20,948 nucleotides of DNA from a virus. Below are positions 13,790 to 20,948 of this stretch, piece after piece; position 1 is the stretch's first letter; the number at the start of each line of letters is the position of its first letter. The translations under genes and the position numbers were made by a program. The stretch spans positions 1 to 20,948 of the IMG/VR virus record IMGVR_UViG_3300006917_000186. One strand, given 5' to 3'. The notes under the pieces were generated by a model, which saw only the letters and a list, made by a program, of their open reading frames with translations, was not told where the DNA came from and did not search any database.

Positions 13790-16124
13790 TAAGCCGGAAG
13801 TAGTTGTTCGTGAAGTTGAGGCGAAGCAAAAGGCAAGTGCGGGTTATGTCGACATATTCAACAATACGACCGGACTTGTTACCCAGACACGAGCCTCTAG
13901 TAAGCTGTTAGATGCAAACGAGGGCTGGGTTTATAAAAACAACGATGCTATAGCTAAAGAGGTAGCGACTATTGAGTTCGAGCTATTTACTACACGAGTA
14001 GTAGCCGGCGAGATTGAGCTAGTGCCTATCCTCTCGCACCCTATCCTCGATGCACTAGACCGTTTTAACGAGTTTACTGATGCAAGTAGCGGTTTCTATC
14101 TAACCAGTTCACACAAGACGCTGGCTGGTGATGCAATCTGGTATATAGACGGTACGCCCCCGAACATACGAGGCATTTACCTATTGCAGCCGGATAAAGT
14201 AGAGATTAAGCTAGGCAAGCCATCATTTGGCCAGGCCATCATACAAGCCTACGAGTTTAAGGATAGTGTCAACGGTAAACAAGTCACAGAGACGTATAAA
14301 GCCGAGGAGATCGTCCACTTTAAGGCTCCTAATCCAAATAATGCCTATCGTGGTAAGTCAAAGGTACAAGCTGCGGCAGAAGCTATCGACACAGATAACT
14401 TTGCTATAGAGGCAAACAAAGGTCTGTTCCAACGTGGACTGATTGGTAACTTTGTATTGTCTACTCAAAACGCTATGACACCAGAGCAAATGAAAGTAGT
14501 CCGTACTGAGCTACAAGCTAACTATGGCGGGGTTACTAACGCGTATAAAGCTATGATCCTATCTGGTGGGCTGAAACCAGAGACTATTCAGCTCACCAAC
14601 AAGGAAATGGAGTTTATAGACCAACAGAAGTGGAACAGAGACAAGATAATGTCTATCTTTGGCAACGTCCCACCTGTGCTTGGTATCACTGACGACGTGA
14701 ACCGAGCCAACGCAGATGCTACGATCATGCACTGGAAGCGAACCACCGTTAAACCTGAAATGAAAGCCATTACCGATACACTCAACGAGTTCTTTGTACC
14801 AAAGTTTGGCGACAACCTGATACTAGGTTTCAAAGACCCAGTACCAGAGGACAGAGAAACCAAAGTCAAAGAAGCTGTTGACCTTCATACTGCTAATATC
14901 ATAACAACCAACGAGGCTCGTGAAAGTCTTGGACTAGAGGCTAGCACTGAGGAAGGTGCAGACATACTAGCTCAGCCAACCCCCGAAGCTATCCCAGTGG
15001 ATCTACCAAAGAGCGTTAAAAACGTTGATTACATGAGGGTATTCCGCAAGCATGGTGTATTTGAGGAGCGAACCAAGCAAATAGAAGCTCGGCAAGCAGC
15101 TATTGCCATTCGTGATACAGCCCGACAGATCATCAAGGGCAAACGTAAGGTTGTCACAAAGGCAACAGAGACACCAGAGCACGAGTCATTTACCAATGAG
15201 CAGGTTTGGTCGTTCCACAGGCGACAGATAGATGTCGTTGAGCATACTGAGCAAAAGTTCCACAATAAAGTCACCCAGTACATTGATGGCCTAGTAGATC
15301 GAGCGTTGGAAGCTGTGCCAGGCGAGGTTGCCGAAATGAGTAAGGCATTGATTAATGAAGATGCTGAGATCACTAGAGCAATGATTGACTTTACCCCGAT
15401 ACTTACAGAGGTTGCAGCCCTATCCGGTCAGCTAGCGATGAGCTTAGTTGGCGATTCAACCTACATACCGACCGACATTACTGGCTTTATCGAGAGAGAA
15501 GTCAAACGCTTTGCTACTTCCATGATAGAAACAGACCGAGATAAGATGATCGACCTGTTAGTGCAGGGCATTGCTGATGGTAAGTCAATCCCTCAAATCA
15601 AAGCCGATATACGGCAAGTATTTACTGAATATAGCAAGACACAGGCTGACAGAGTAACCCGAACCGAGGTAATCAAGGCTTCTAACTACGCTACAATGGA
15701 CGCTTGGGACAAGAGTGGGGTTGTGGTAGCAAAACAGTGGCTAACAGCCTTAGACGACCGTGTAGACCCTCTATGTGCCGAAATGAACGGCAAGATCATA
15801 CCACTTAAAAAGAATTACTTTGATAAGGGCGATACACTAGAGGTTGGCGATGTATCCACCAAGTTTGACTATGCATCTGTCAAAAACCCACCGCTGCATG
15901 TCAACTGTCGCTGCACAATGCTGCCAGTCCTCGTAGACCAGAAGGCATTTGATACCGAGACATATATAAAAATGAAAACATTAGAGCGAGATGCAGAGGA
16001 ACTAACCTCTAAGATTGATACAATGGATAAGCGAACAAAGGAAGCAAAGCAGATAATAGCTACCAGAGATGAGCGTATAACTGAACTGGAGAACTTGATA
16101 GATGAAATCTCCGCAGCAGATTAA
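13743..16124 (+). CDS. portal protein fused to MuF-type head morphogenesis domain (793 aa)
   Basis: Residues 1 to about 420 are an HK97-type portal: ANEGWVYKNNDAIAKEVATI, AEEIVHFKAPNPNN and FGNVPPVLGI are typical of phage_portal proteins, which form the dodecameric DNA gate. A helical linker follows (about 420-600). Then a MuF domain (about 637-735) has RVTRTEVIKASNYATMDAW and the conserved end PPLHVNCRCTML (Cys722 and Cys724). MuF proteins are minor capsid components ejected or placed at the portal vertex. The last 60 residues are a predicted coiled coil. Portal and MuF are usually separate genes; here they form one chain. The start lies within the terL end, with GAGGGC upstream. Confidence 0.9.
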   Translation: MTIRERLQTIGQAFRSKPEVVVREVEAKQKASAGYVDIFNNTTGLVTQTRASSKLLDANEGWVYKNNDAIAKEVATIEFELFTTRVVAGEIELVPILSHPILDALDRFNEFTDASSGFYLTSSHKTLAGDAIWYIDGTPPNIRGIYLLQPDKVEIKLGKPSFGQAIIQAYEFKDSVNGKQVTETYKAEEIVHFKAPNPNNAYRGKSKVQAAAEAIDTDNFAIEANKGLFQRGLIGNFVLSTQNAMTPEQMKVVRTELQANYGGVTNAYKAMILSGGLKPETIQLTNKEMEFIDQQKWNRDKIMSIFGNVPPVLGITDDVNRANADATIMHWKRTTVKPEMKAITDTLNEFFVPKFGDNLILGFKDPVPEDRETKVKEAVDLHTANIITTNEARESLGLEASTEEGADILAQPTPEAIPVDLPKSVKNVDYMRVFRKHGVFEERTKQIEARQAAIAIRDTARQIIKGKRKVVTKATETPEHESFTNEQVWSFHRRQIDVVEHTEQKFHNKVTQYIDGLVDRALEAVPGEVAEMSKALINEDAEITRAMIDFTPILTEVAALSGQLAMSLVGDSTYIPTDITGFIEREVKRFATSMIETDRDKMIDLLVQGIADGKSIPQIKADIRQVFTEYSKTQADRVTRTEVIKASNYATMDAWDKSGVVVAKQWLTALDDRVDPLCAEMNGKIIPLKKNYFDKGDTLEVGDVSTKFDYASVKNPPLHVNCRCTMLPVLVDQKAFDTETYIKMKTLERDAEELTSKIDTMDKRTKEAKQIIATRDERITELENLIDEISAAD

Positions 16125-16884
16125 GATTGACCTGGCTAAGAAAAGGCGAGCTAAAGCAGAGCAACAGCACTCTGAGTCTACAAAGTTGCAAACAGAACTG
16201 TTGGATGAGCTTAGAAGTCTCAACGAGTCTATCAACGACCAAAAGACCATTGATATTAGTGAGTTGAGTGACCAAGTTTCTAAAATATCAGAAGCAGTGG
16301 ACATAAAGGAACAGCTTGAGCTTTTAGCTGCAAAACTTGACTTTAAGCCCCAAGAGGTAGACTTATCTGGTATAGAAATGGCAATAAAAGACAGCAAACC
16401 AGTCATAAATGTCGATCTTGAGGACATGAAGAAGGCTATTATAGAGATACGCCAGCGAGTAGAAGAGAACATTGTACCCGCCCCAGAGCCAGGACAACTC
16501 CCAGAGGACTATCGACCCTATAGGCGTGTAATCAAAGCTGGCAATAGACTTATCTTTGATGACAATATAACTAGTGCAAGCAGAGGTGGTGGTGGTGTTG
16601 ATACAACTGGGCTTGCCACAACCGCCAAGCAGGATGAAATAGTCACTGCTATAGGGAGCATTACTACAACACCTAAACCAACTGACGCTTACTCTATATC
16701 AAACATAGAAGCAACGGCCACCTATAAATACTTTGGTTTTGAAGATAAAGATGGTGCATGGTATATCATGCGTAAGACTCTAGCCGACAATACGTTCTTG
16801 TATACGGCTGGAGCGTCAGATTACTCAACTGCTTGGACTGATCGTGCATCACAAAGCTATGCTAGTTATGGGAGCACTTTCTAA
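16102..16884 (+). CDS. putative structural protein with N-terminal coiled coil (260 aa)
   Basis: Residues 1 to about 130 are charged and helical with heptad-like Leu spacing (LQTELLDELRSLNESI), a likely coiled coil. Residues about 150-195 are a Gly/Thr-rich linker (GGGGVDTTGLATTAKQ). The C-terminus is a small beta-rich domain, ATYKYFGFEDKDGAWYIMR, ending in Tyr/Ser-rich sequence, a pattern I associate with small phage virion proteins. It overlaps the portal-MuF gene by 23 bases and the next gene by one base (TAATG). A joining or adaptor role in the head or neck is possible; no family was identified with certainty. Confidence 0.55.
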   Translation: MKSPQQIKIDLAKKRRAKAEQQHSESTKLQTELLDELRSLNESINDQKTIDISELSDQVSKISEAVDIKEQLELLAAKLDFKPQEVDLSGIEMAIKDSKPVINVDLEDMKKAIIEIRQRVEENIVPAPEPGQLPEDYRPYRRVIKAGNRLIFDDNITSASRGGGGVDTTGLATTAKQDEIVTAIGSITTTPKPTDAYSISNIEATATYKYFGFEDKDGAWYIMRKTLADNTFLYTAGASDYSTAWTDRASQSYASYGSTF

Positions 16885-17243
16885 TGGCTACTTTTACAAT
16901 TACCTCAGATACTAACATTGACGCTCTATCTGGTAAGGCTGGAGATGATACTTATAACATCAACGGTAACTTCACACTAACCATTGACCAAGATACTCGT
17001 GGCGGCCTAAACAACGACACTAGCTCAATCATGGGGCCAGTAAACCCATCTGCTACTCTGGGCGGAAACGTCAACATAAATGCCGAGGGAGTACGTCTAA
17101 TACCGTATAACACTGGTACTGGTAACGTCCCCGCATGGAACACAGCAATCGCTGGTACTACTGGCTTAGTTAAGCTGTTCGCAGATGGCGATGATTCATT
17201 CAACAACATCTGGAGCAACAGAGAAAGCTTGAGTTACTCATGA
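16884..17243 (+). CDS. small beta-rich putative virion protein (119 aa)
   Basis: It begins MATFTITSDTNIDALSGKAG and continues in short beta-like repeats (TYNINGNFTLTIDQDT, ATLGGNVNINAEGVRLIPYN). This arrangement resembles the N-terminal unit seen in several phage structural or tail-associated proteins, here as a stand-alone gene. It is rich in Asn, Gly and Thr, with no Cys. It overlaps its neighbours by TAATG and ATGA. The function is unknown; its position between head and adhesin-like genes argues for a decoration or baseplate-type role. Confidence 0.55.
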   Translation: MATFTITSDTNIDALSGKAGDDTYNINGNFTLTIDQDTRGGLNNDTSSIMGPVNPSATLGGNVNINAEGVRLIPYNTGTGNVPAWNTAIAGTTGLVKLFADGDDSFNNIWSNRESLSYS

Positions 17244-17428
17244 AGGCTACTTACAAGAAATACTACAATCTTGATTCTGATACCGAAGCTTCGTATGTTA
17301 AGTGGAATATATCAGATGGGGGTGATGTTGAAGTCCCTGACCTTACCACTACGGGAGAGATGGGTTCAACTAAAGAAGACTTAGATATTCTGATAGACCA
17401 AGTAATACAAGGATATGAGGTGATCTAA
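17240..17428 (+). CDS. very small acidic protein (62 aa)
   Basis: A 62-residue protein with a basic and aromatic start (KATYKKYYN) and an acidic remainder, including KEDLDILIDQVIQGYEV. I recognise no family. The ATGA overlap on the left and the TAATG overlap on the right, with AGGTGA near its end serving the next gene, suggest that it is translated as part of the operon. It could be a small chaperone or linker for the following 841-aa protein; this is inference from position only. Confidence 0.5.
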   Translation: MKATYKKYYNLDSDTEASYVKWNISDGGDVEVPDLTTTGEMGSTKEDLDILIDQVIQGYEVI

Positions 17429-19953
17429 TGGCAGTAATTATTTCAAATGGTAACACTGATCTACATACCGTTAGCGGGCACTACCGAGTAGAATCGTATA
17501 ACTTGTCTGCTTTTAATAGCACTAGTTTATCTCTAGCCTCTACCCGTACGATTTCCTTAACATATGCTAACGCTGGTAACGCCCAGGGAATTGTCATTGC
17601 ACTTGGAGGATCGTCAACATTCACAAAAGATGTTACCGTCACCCTTAAAGAGTCAGGAACCATCCGAGCCTCAAAGACGCTTACCGCATCAACCATTTGT
17701 AATAGCACAGACCCATCGGGATTTTGGATTACGCCATTCACGTTTACCACTCCCTATGCAGTTACCACTGCTGGTGGTGTATGGACACTAGAAATAACTC
17801 AAGGTGCAGGTACGGGTGACTGGACAATATTAACATCTAATGGAACTGCCCCGTTCTATGCTGCCTGGTGCGATAACGCCGTTACATTCAGCAATAACGA
17901 TACGGTAATCTGTAAAGATATCGTTACGGTATCTCAAACCTGCACTATAAAAGGTACACTTGGCACAGGTGACACAGCGAATGCTGTAGCTGTTTGGGTC
18001 TGCAAATCAGATTCTCCGCCAACTGCTACTAATAATGTTGCAAAGTTCCAGATACAACCCGCCGCAACAATGACATTATCTATTAATGGCCTTATAACAC
18101 TAGGAGCACATTCTGGTTGGCAGGCTGGCACTCAAGCATCACCAATACCAGCTTCAAAAGCTCTTACGTATGACCAAATCCCATTAACAGTTGGAACAGC
18201 ACATGGTATTAAAAGTATTGGACCATTCTCATCCTTACGCTCATCATATTTTTTCTTTGGTGAGGTACCAGCTAACCGACAGTACACCCTTACTGCTCAA
18301 GCAAATACTGGGGCATCTTCATTTTCAGTTGCTAGTACAACAGGCATATCTAATGGTGACGTCTTCTTCATCAACAATATGGCAGCAACTAGCAACACTA
18401 CGGTTACTTACTACACCGTAACTGGTACGACCGCCACCACTGTTTCTGTTACGCCTACGATAGCTACAAGCAATAGAATCGCTGGGGCTACCGCATACAG
18501 AGTAAATGGGTTTGGTATAAACTTCGTAAGAACCAATACTACGGGGGCACAAACATTCTCATTTGGGGTTCCATCAAATTTCTATATGTCTGGCGTTAGT
18601 ATGTATGTAACCAATCAAGCAACTAATAACTCCTTCAACTTCAACTATGCGGCGACTTCTCAATCCCTTGAGCTAAATGCGAGTTATCGTTCTCAGTGGG
18701 TTATAGAGAATTGTGTAAGAGGAACCACTAGTTCAGTATTCCTTGCTATTGGATATTCTCCGTACGATGGCATAAGGATAGAGGGATGTCATGGATTTGG
18801 TTCAACAACAACTATATCAGGATTTACTCAATCAGATGCATGGACAGCAGGTACCTATGTGATAAAAAATAACTTTAATGGGTTGCAGTATAACGGGTAT
18901 ATGCTGCCTGGTAATACAGGCTATATAGTCTGGGATATAGAAGACAACTATTTTGAAGCACTTTCAATAGGGGTGTTGCGTGGGAAAAACTCCACGATAA
19001 AGAACAACTACATACGTGGTGGTTCAAGTGGAGGCTGGCAATGGTATCTTGAGAACTTCATCAACTGCACAGAATGGTCTGGCAACACTTGGGATGGTAC
19101 ACCAACATCACTACGCTTCCAGCAGTCTGTTATCAATCTAACAATGCGAAATGAGCTTGGGTTAAATAGTCCTGGAACGACCTCACATATATATCCAGAT
19201 GCTGGCTGTAATCTTATCAACGTAGTTATGGAAAAACCGAACTTCGTACCAATTATTTCAACAACTAACCAACTTGTAGTTATTGAGGGTACACGACTCG
19301 CTATTACTAACTCAAATTCTGTCAACAACGCCGATATGAGTTGGACACGTACTGGTGAGATAGTACGAACTGGAACAAGTCTGGCAGACACTACGGTTAG
19401 ATCTGCTGGCGGGTTTGCTATGCGATTCATGCCCATATCTAGTACACAACTGTTAAAGTGGGAACAGACTATCCCGATTGGCGACATCTCAACTAAAACT
19501 ATGACCATTACTTGTTGGGTGTACATTAACAATGCGGCTTACTACGCTGGTACACATACCAAGCCAACACTTTCAGTGAATTACGACAACGGCACAACCC
19601 TCTCATCAGTAGCTACTGGTGCAACGGGCTGGCAACAACTCGCCGTTACATTCACCCCTGCAACTTCTTATGGACAAGTTACCGTTAAAGTAACTGGTGC
19701 AACTGACGCTACTGGGACTAACCGATACTTCTATGTAGATGACGTAAACGTAGCTTATCCCGCTGGCTACCAGGTAGATCTCGGAAGTTTGGATTTATGG
19801 GCTGCTGGTTTACCTGTTGCCCCTACTATAGCCACTATGCCAAGTATCACTGGGGTATGGGACGAGCCACTATCTGCACATACGATTACTGGTAGTGCTG
19901 GTAAAACCCTAAACGATGCAGCGGATAGTGCGGAATTGGCAAGTGTGAGCTAG
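17428..19953 (+). CDS. large beta-rich surface/adhesin-like virion protein (841 aa)
   Basis: A long Ser/Thr/Asn/Gly-rich protein without signal peptide or membrane helix. The first 400 residues are beta-rich with repeated short strands. Residues about 480-560 (IKNNFNGLQYNG, IEDNYFEALS, TIKNNYIRGG) have the short NN-x-x-x-G turns of a right-handed beta-helix, common in tail fibres. Residues about 640-775 resemble a carbohydrate-binding or LamG-like jelly roll (MTITCWVYINNAAYY, GWQQLAVTFTPATSY, YFYVDDVNVAYP). The C-terminus has GVWDEPLSAHTITGSAGKTL, a recurring end in phage tail proteins. It is probably a receptor-binding or head-surface protein. Finding it between portal and protease rather than in a tail module is unusual. 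Confidence 0.65.
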   Translation: MAVIISNGNTDLHTVSGHYRVESYNLSAFNSTSLSLASTRTISLTYANAGNAQGIVIALGGSSTFTKDVTVTLKESGTIRASKTLTASTICNSTDPSGFWITPFTFTTPYAVTTAGGVWTLEITQGAGTGDWTILTSNGTAPFYAAWCDNAVTFSNNDTVICKDIVTVSQTCTIKGTLGTGDTANAVAVWVCKSDSPPTATNNVAKFQIQPAATMTLSINGLITLGAHSGWQAGTQASPIPASKALTYDQIPLTVGTAHGIKSIGPFSSLRSSYFFFGEVPANRQYTLTAQANTGASSFSVASTTGISNGDVFFINNMAATSNTTVTYYTVTGTTATTVSVTPTIATSNRIAGATAYRVNGFGINFVRTNTTGAQTFSFGVPSNFYMSGVSMYVTNQATNNSFNFNYAATSQSLELNASYRSQWVIENCVRGTTSSVFLAIGYSPYDGIRIEGCHGFGSTTTISGFTQSDAWTAGTYVIKNNFNGLQYNGYMLPGNTGYIVWDIEDNYFEALSIGVLRGKNSTIKNNYIRGGSSGGWQWYLENFINCTEWSGNTWDGTPTSLRFQQSVINLTMRNELGLNSPGTTSHIYPDAGCNLINVVMEKPNFVPIISTTNQLVVIEGTRLAITNSNSVNNADMSWTRTGEIVRTGTSLADTTVRSAGGFAMRFMPISSTQLLKWEQTIPIGDISTKTMTITCWVYINNAAYYAGTHTKPTLSVNYDNGTTLSSVATGATGWQQLAVTFTPATSYGQVTVKVTGATDATGTNRYFYVDDVNVAYPAGYQVDLGSLDLWAAGLPVAPTIATMPSITGVWDEPLSAHTITGSAGKTLNDAADSAELASVS

Positions 19954-19956
19954 TTG

Positions 19957-19985
19957 TTGACGAAATATTAAATGCAATGTATCAA
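19957..19985 (+). promoter_or_regulatory. possible promoter for protease/capsid genes
   Basis: TTGACG (19957-19962) and TATCAA (19980-19985) are separated by 17 bases in the only sizeable intergenic gap (62 bases) of the rightward array. Initiation would fall near 19992, about 24 bases before the protease start. The -35 is good and the -10 moderate. A separate promoter would let capsid genes be made in excess. Confidence 0.45.
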
Positions 19986-20015
19986 TAGGGCAGAACAATA
20001 AACCTGGAGTAAAAC

Positions 20016-20789
20016 GTGAACTATACAAAGGCAGTCATCACAGAAAAATCGGCAGACGAATTTACTGCCGTTGCTTCTAGTGACACCAGAGATCGACATG
20101 GCGACATAGTGAAGCAAGATGGATGGGATCTAAAGAGTTACAAAGACAATCCTATTCTATTATTCATGCATGACCACACCAAACCTATAGGTAAATCGAC
20201 AAAGGTGTGGATTGAGAAGTCAGGTAAGACTGCGAAACTGATGTTCAAGGGCGTTATAAGCTCCGCTACCGAAGAAGCACGAGCCGCAAAGCAATTGATG
20301 ATGGAAGGTATACTAAACTCCTTCTCGGTGGGTTTTATGCCTATGGAAATGGATGGCAGCACCATTACTAAGTCTGAGCTGCACGAAATATCCCTGGTAT
20401 CCGTTCCCGCCAACCCAGATGCACGTTTACAAGTGGCCAAGTCACTGAAAGAGGCAGGATTTGAGGATAGTATTATTGAGAAGTTTGCACCAGAGGCTGA
20501 CGACAACCGTGAGGTCGTTGAGCTGAGAGAGTTAGTCACGGAACTTAGAAGTGAGCTTGAATCCGTAAAGGACAAAGCTGATATGGCGGTAAAGGGGTTG
20601 CAACACCTCGCACCGCAAAGGTCGAAGCCGGAAGTCGCTACAGAGCGTCTCCGTATGAGTAAAGCGATCGCACGAGCTGCGGACAAACTACTTGTGGGAG
20701 GCGTATCTCGTGAAAAAGCGATGTACCAGGCAAAAATAATAAAACGTTCTAGCGAAATGCTAATACGTTCTAACAAAGGAGACCTATAA
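20016..20789 (+). CDS. HK97-family prohead protease (peptidase S78, 257 aa)
   Basis: Starts at GTG 20016 with GGAG seven bases upstream. The S78 protease domain shows DRHGDIV (residues 26-32), LFMHDHT (49-55) with the catalytic His region, NSFSVGF (101-107) with the nucleophile Ser104 expected, and ELHEISLVSVPANPDA (121-136) with the acidic residue of the triad. It cleaves the scaffold or delta domain of the capsid protein and itself during prohead maturation. The C-terminus (about 165-257) adds a coiled coil (LRELVTELRSELESVKDKAD) and a basic tail, a likely scaffold-type extension. Its neighbour downstream is the presumed capsid gene. Confidence 0.92.
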   Translation: MNYTKAVITEKSADEFTAVASSDTRDRHGDIVKQDGWDLKSYKDNPILLFMHDHTKPIGKSTKVWIEKSGKTAKLMFKGVISSATEEARAAKQLMMEGILNSFSVGFMPMEMDGSTITKSELHEISLVSVPANPDARLQVAKSLKEAGFEDSIIEKFAPEADDNREVVELRELVTELRSELESVKDKADMAVKGLQHLAPQRSKPEVATERLRMSKAIARAADKLLVGGVSREKAMYQAKIIKRSSEMLIRSNKGDL

Positions 20790-20790
20790 T

Positions 20791-20948
20791 ATGGGTAAAC
20801 TAATAGAATTACGCAAGAAACTTGCAGACGGTACGATTACCGAAGAGGAAAAGACACTCTTAAAAGGTCTTGAAGAAGATGTCGCTGCCGAAGAACAAGT
20901 TGTTCCAAGCAAAGATGACGAAGAGAAGGCCATTGACGAGCTTGCAAC
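20791..20948 (+). CDS. probable major capsid protein, N-terminal scaffold part only (partial)
   Basis: Begins at ATG 20791, one base after the protease stop, with AAAGGAG about nine bases upstream. The 52 visible residues are strongly charged and predicted helical (KLIELRKKLADG, EEEKTLLKGLEED), as in the cleaved delta domain that begins HK97-type capsid proteins. Being next to the protease supports this. A separate scaffold protein is the alternative; the main fold lies beyond the window edge. Confidence 0.55.
   Translation, partial: MGKLIELRKKLADGTITEEEKTLLKGLEEDVAAEEQVVPSKDDEEKAIDELA

Noticed and set aside
20138-20776. 212-aa ORF antisense to the prohead protease
   Set aside because: The sense strand carries all S78 motifs. 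The antisense product is Ser/Leu-rich shadow sequence.

Overview
This window is a piece of a tailed double-stranded DNA bacteriophage (Caudoviricetes) or a prophage. The evidence is an ERF-type single-strand annealing protein, a two-subunit terminase, a portal fused to a MuF domain, an HK97-type prohead protease and the start of the likely major capsid gene. Genes are tightly packed, with most junctions overlapping by 4 bases (ATGA or GTGA) or 2 bases (TAATG). Shine-Dalgarno sites are AGGAGG-like and promoters are sigma70-like with 17-base spacers, so the host is a bacterium using ordinary initiation signals. I cannot name the host from this sequence. No integrase, lysis gene, tRNA or CRISPR array is visible.

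Layout. Positions 1-570 carry a leftward early operon: a 21-codon ORF, a 57-aa acidic protein and the ERF protein, which runs off the left edge. Positions 571-1395 are a divergent control region without a convincing protein gene. It holds four well-formed promoters (two per strand), two terminators, inverted repeats and a perfect 9-base DnaA-box match. Two of the promoters face each other and each is closed by its own terminator, which gives two candidate convergent small RNAs, about 112 nt and about 40 nt. Positions 1396-10699 are a rightward operon devoted largely to sugar chemistry: a zinc-ribbon protein, a short nucleotide-sugar dehydrogenase, a NodB-type deacetylase, six glycosyltransferase genes (seven catalytic domains), a dTDP-glucose-dehydratase-like SDR, a small methyltransferase and an HNH endonuclease nested among them. 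Positions 10683-11864 encode a ParB-domain/DNA-methyltransferase fusion. From 11866 on lies the packaging and head module: TerS-like, TerL, portal-MuF, four putative structural genes including an 841-aa beta-rich Ser/Thr-rich protein with a carbohydrate-binding-like domain, then protease and probable capsid.

How it may work together. The leftward arm would act in early recombination and the rightward arm in late functions, with the switch in 571-1395. The glycan genes are co-directional with, and coupled into, the virion operon. They include no polymerase, flippase or membrane-anchored initiating transferase. They are therefore more likely to build a short glycan on a cytoplasmic acceptor, such as a virion protein, than a whole capsule; this is inference. 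The four genes between portal and protease break the usual portal-protease-capsid order, and a separate promoter appears to sit just before the protease/capsid pair.
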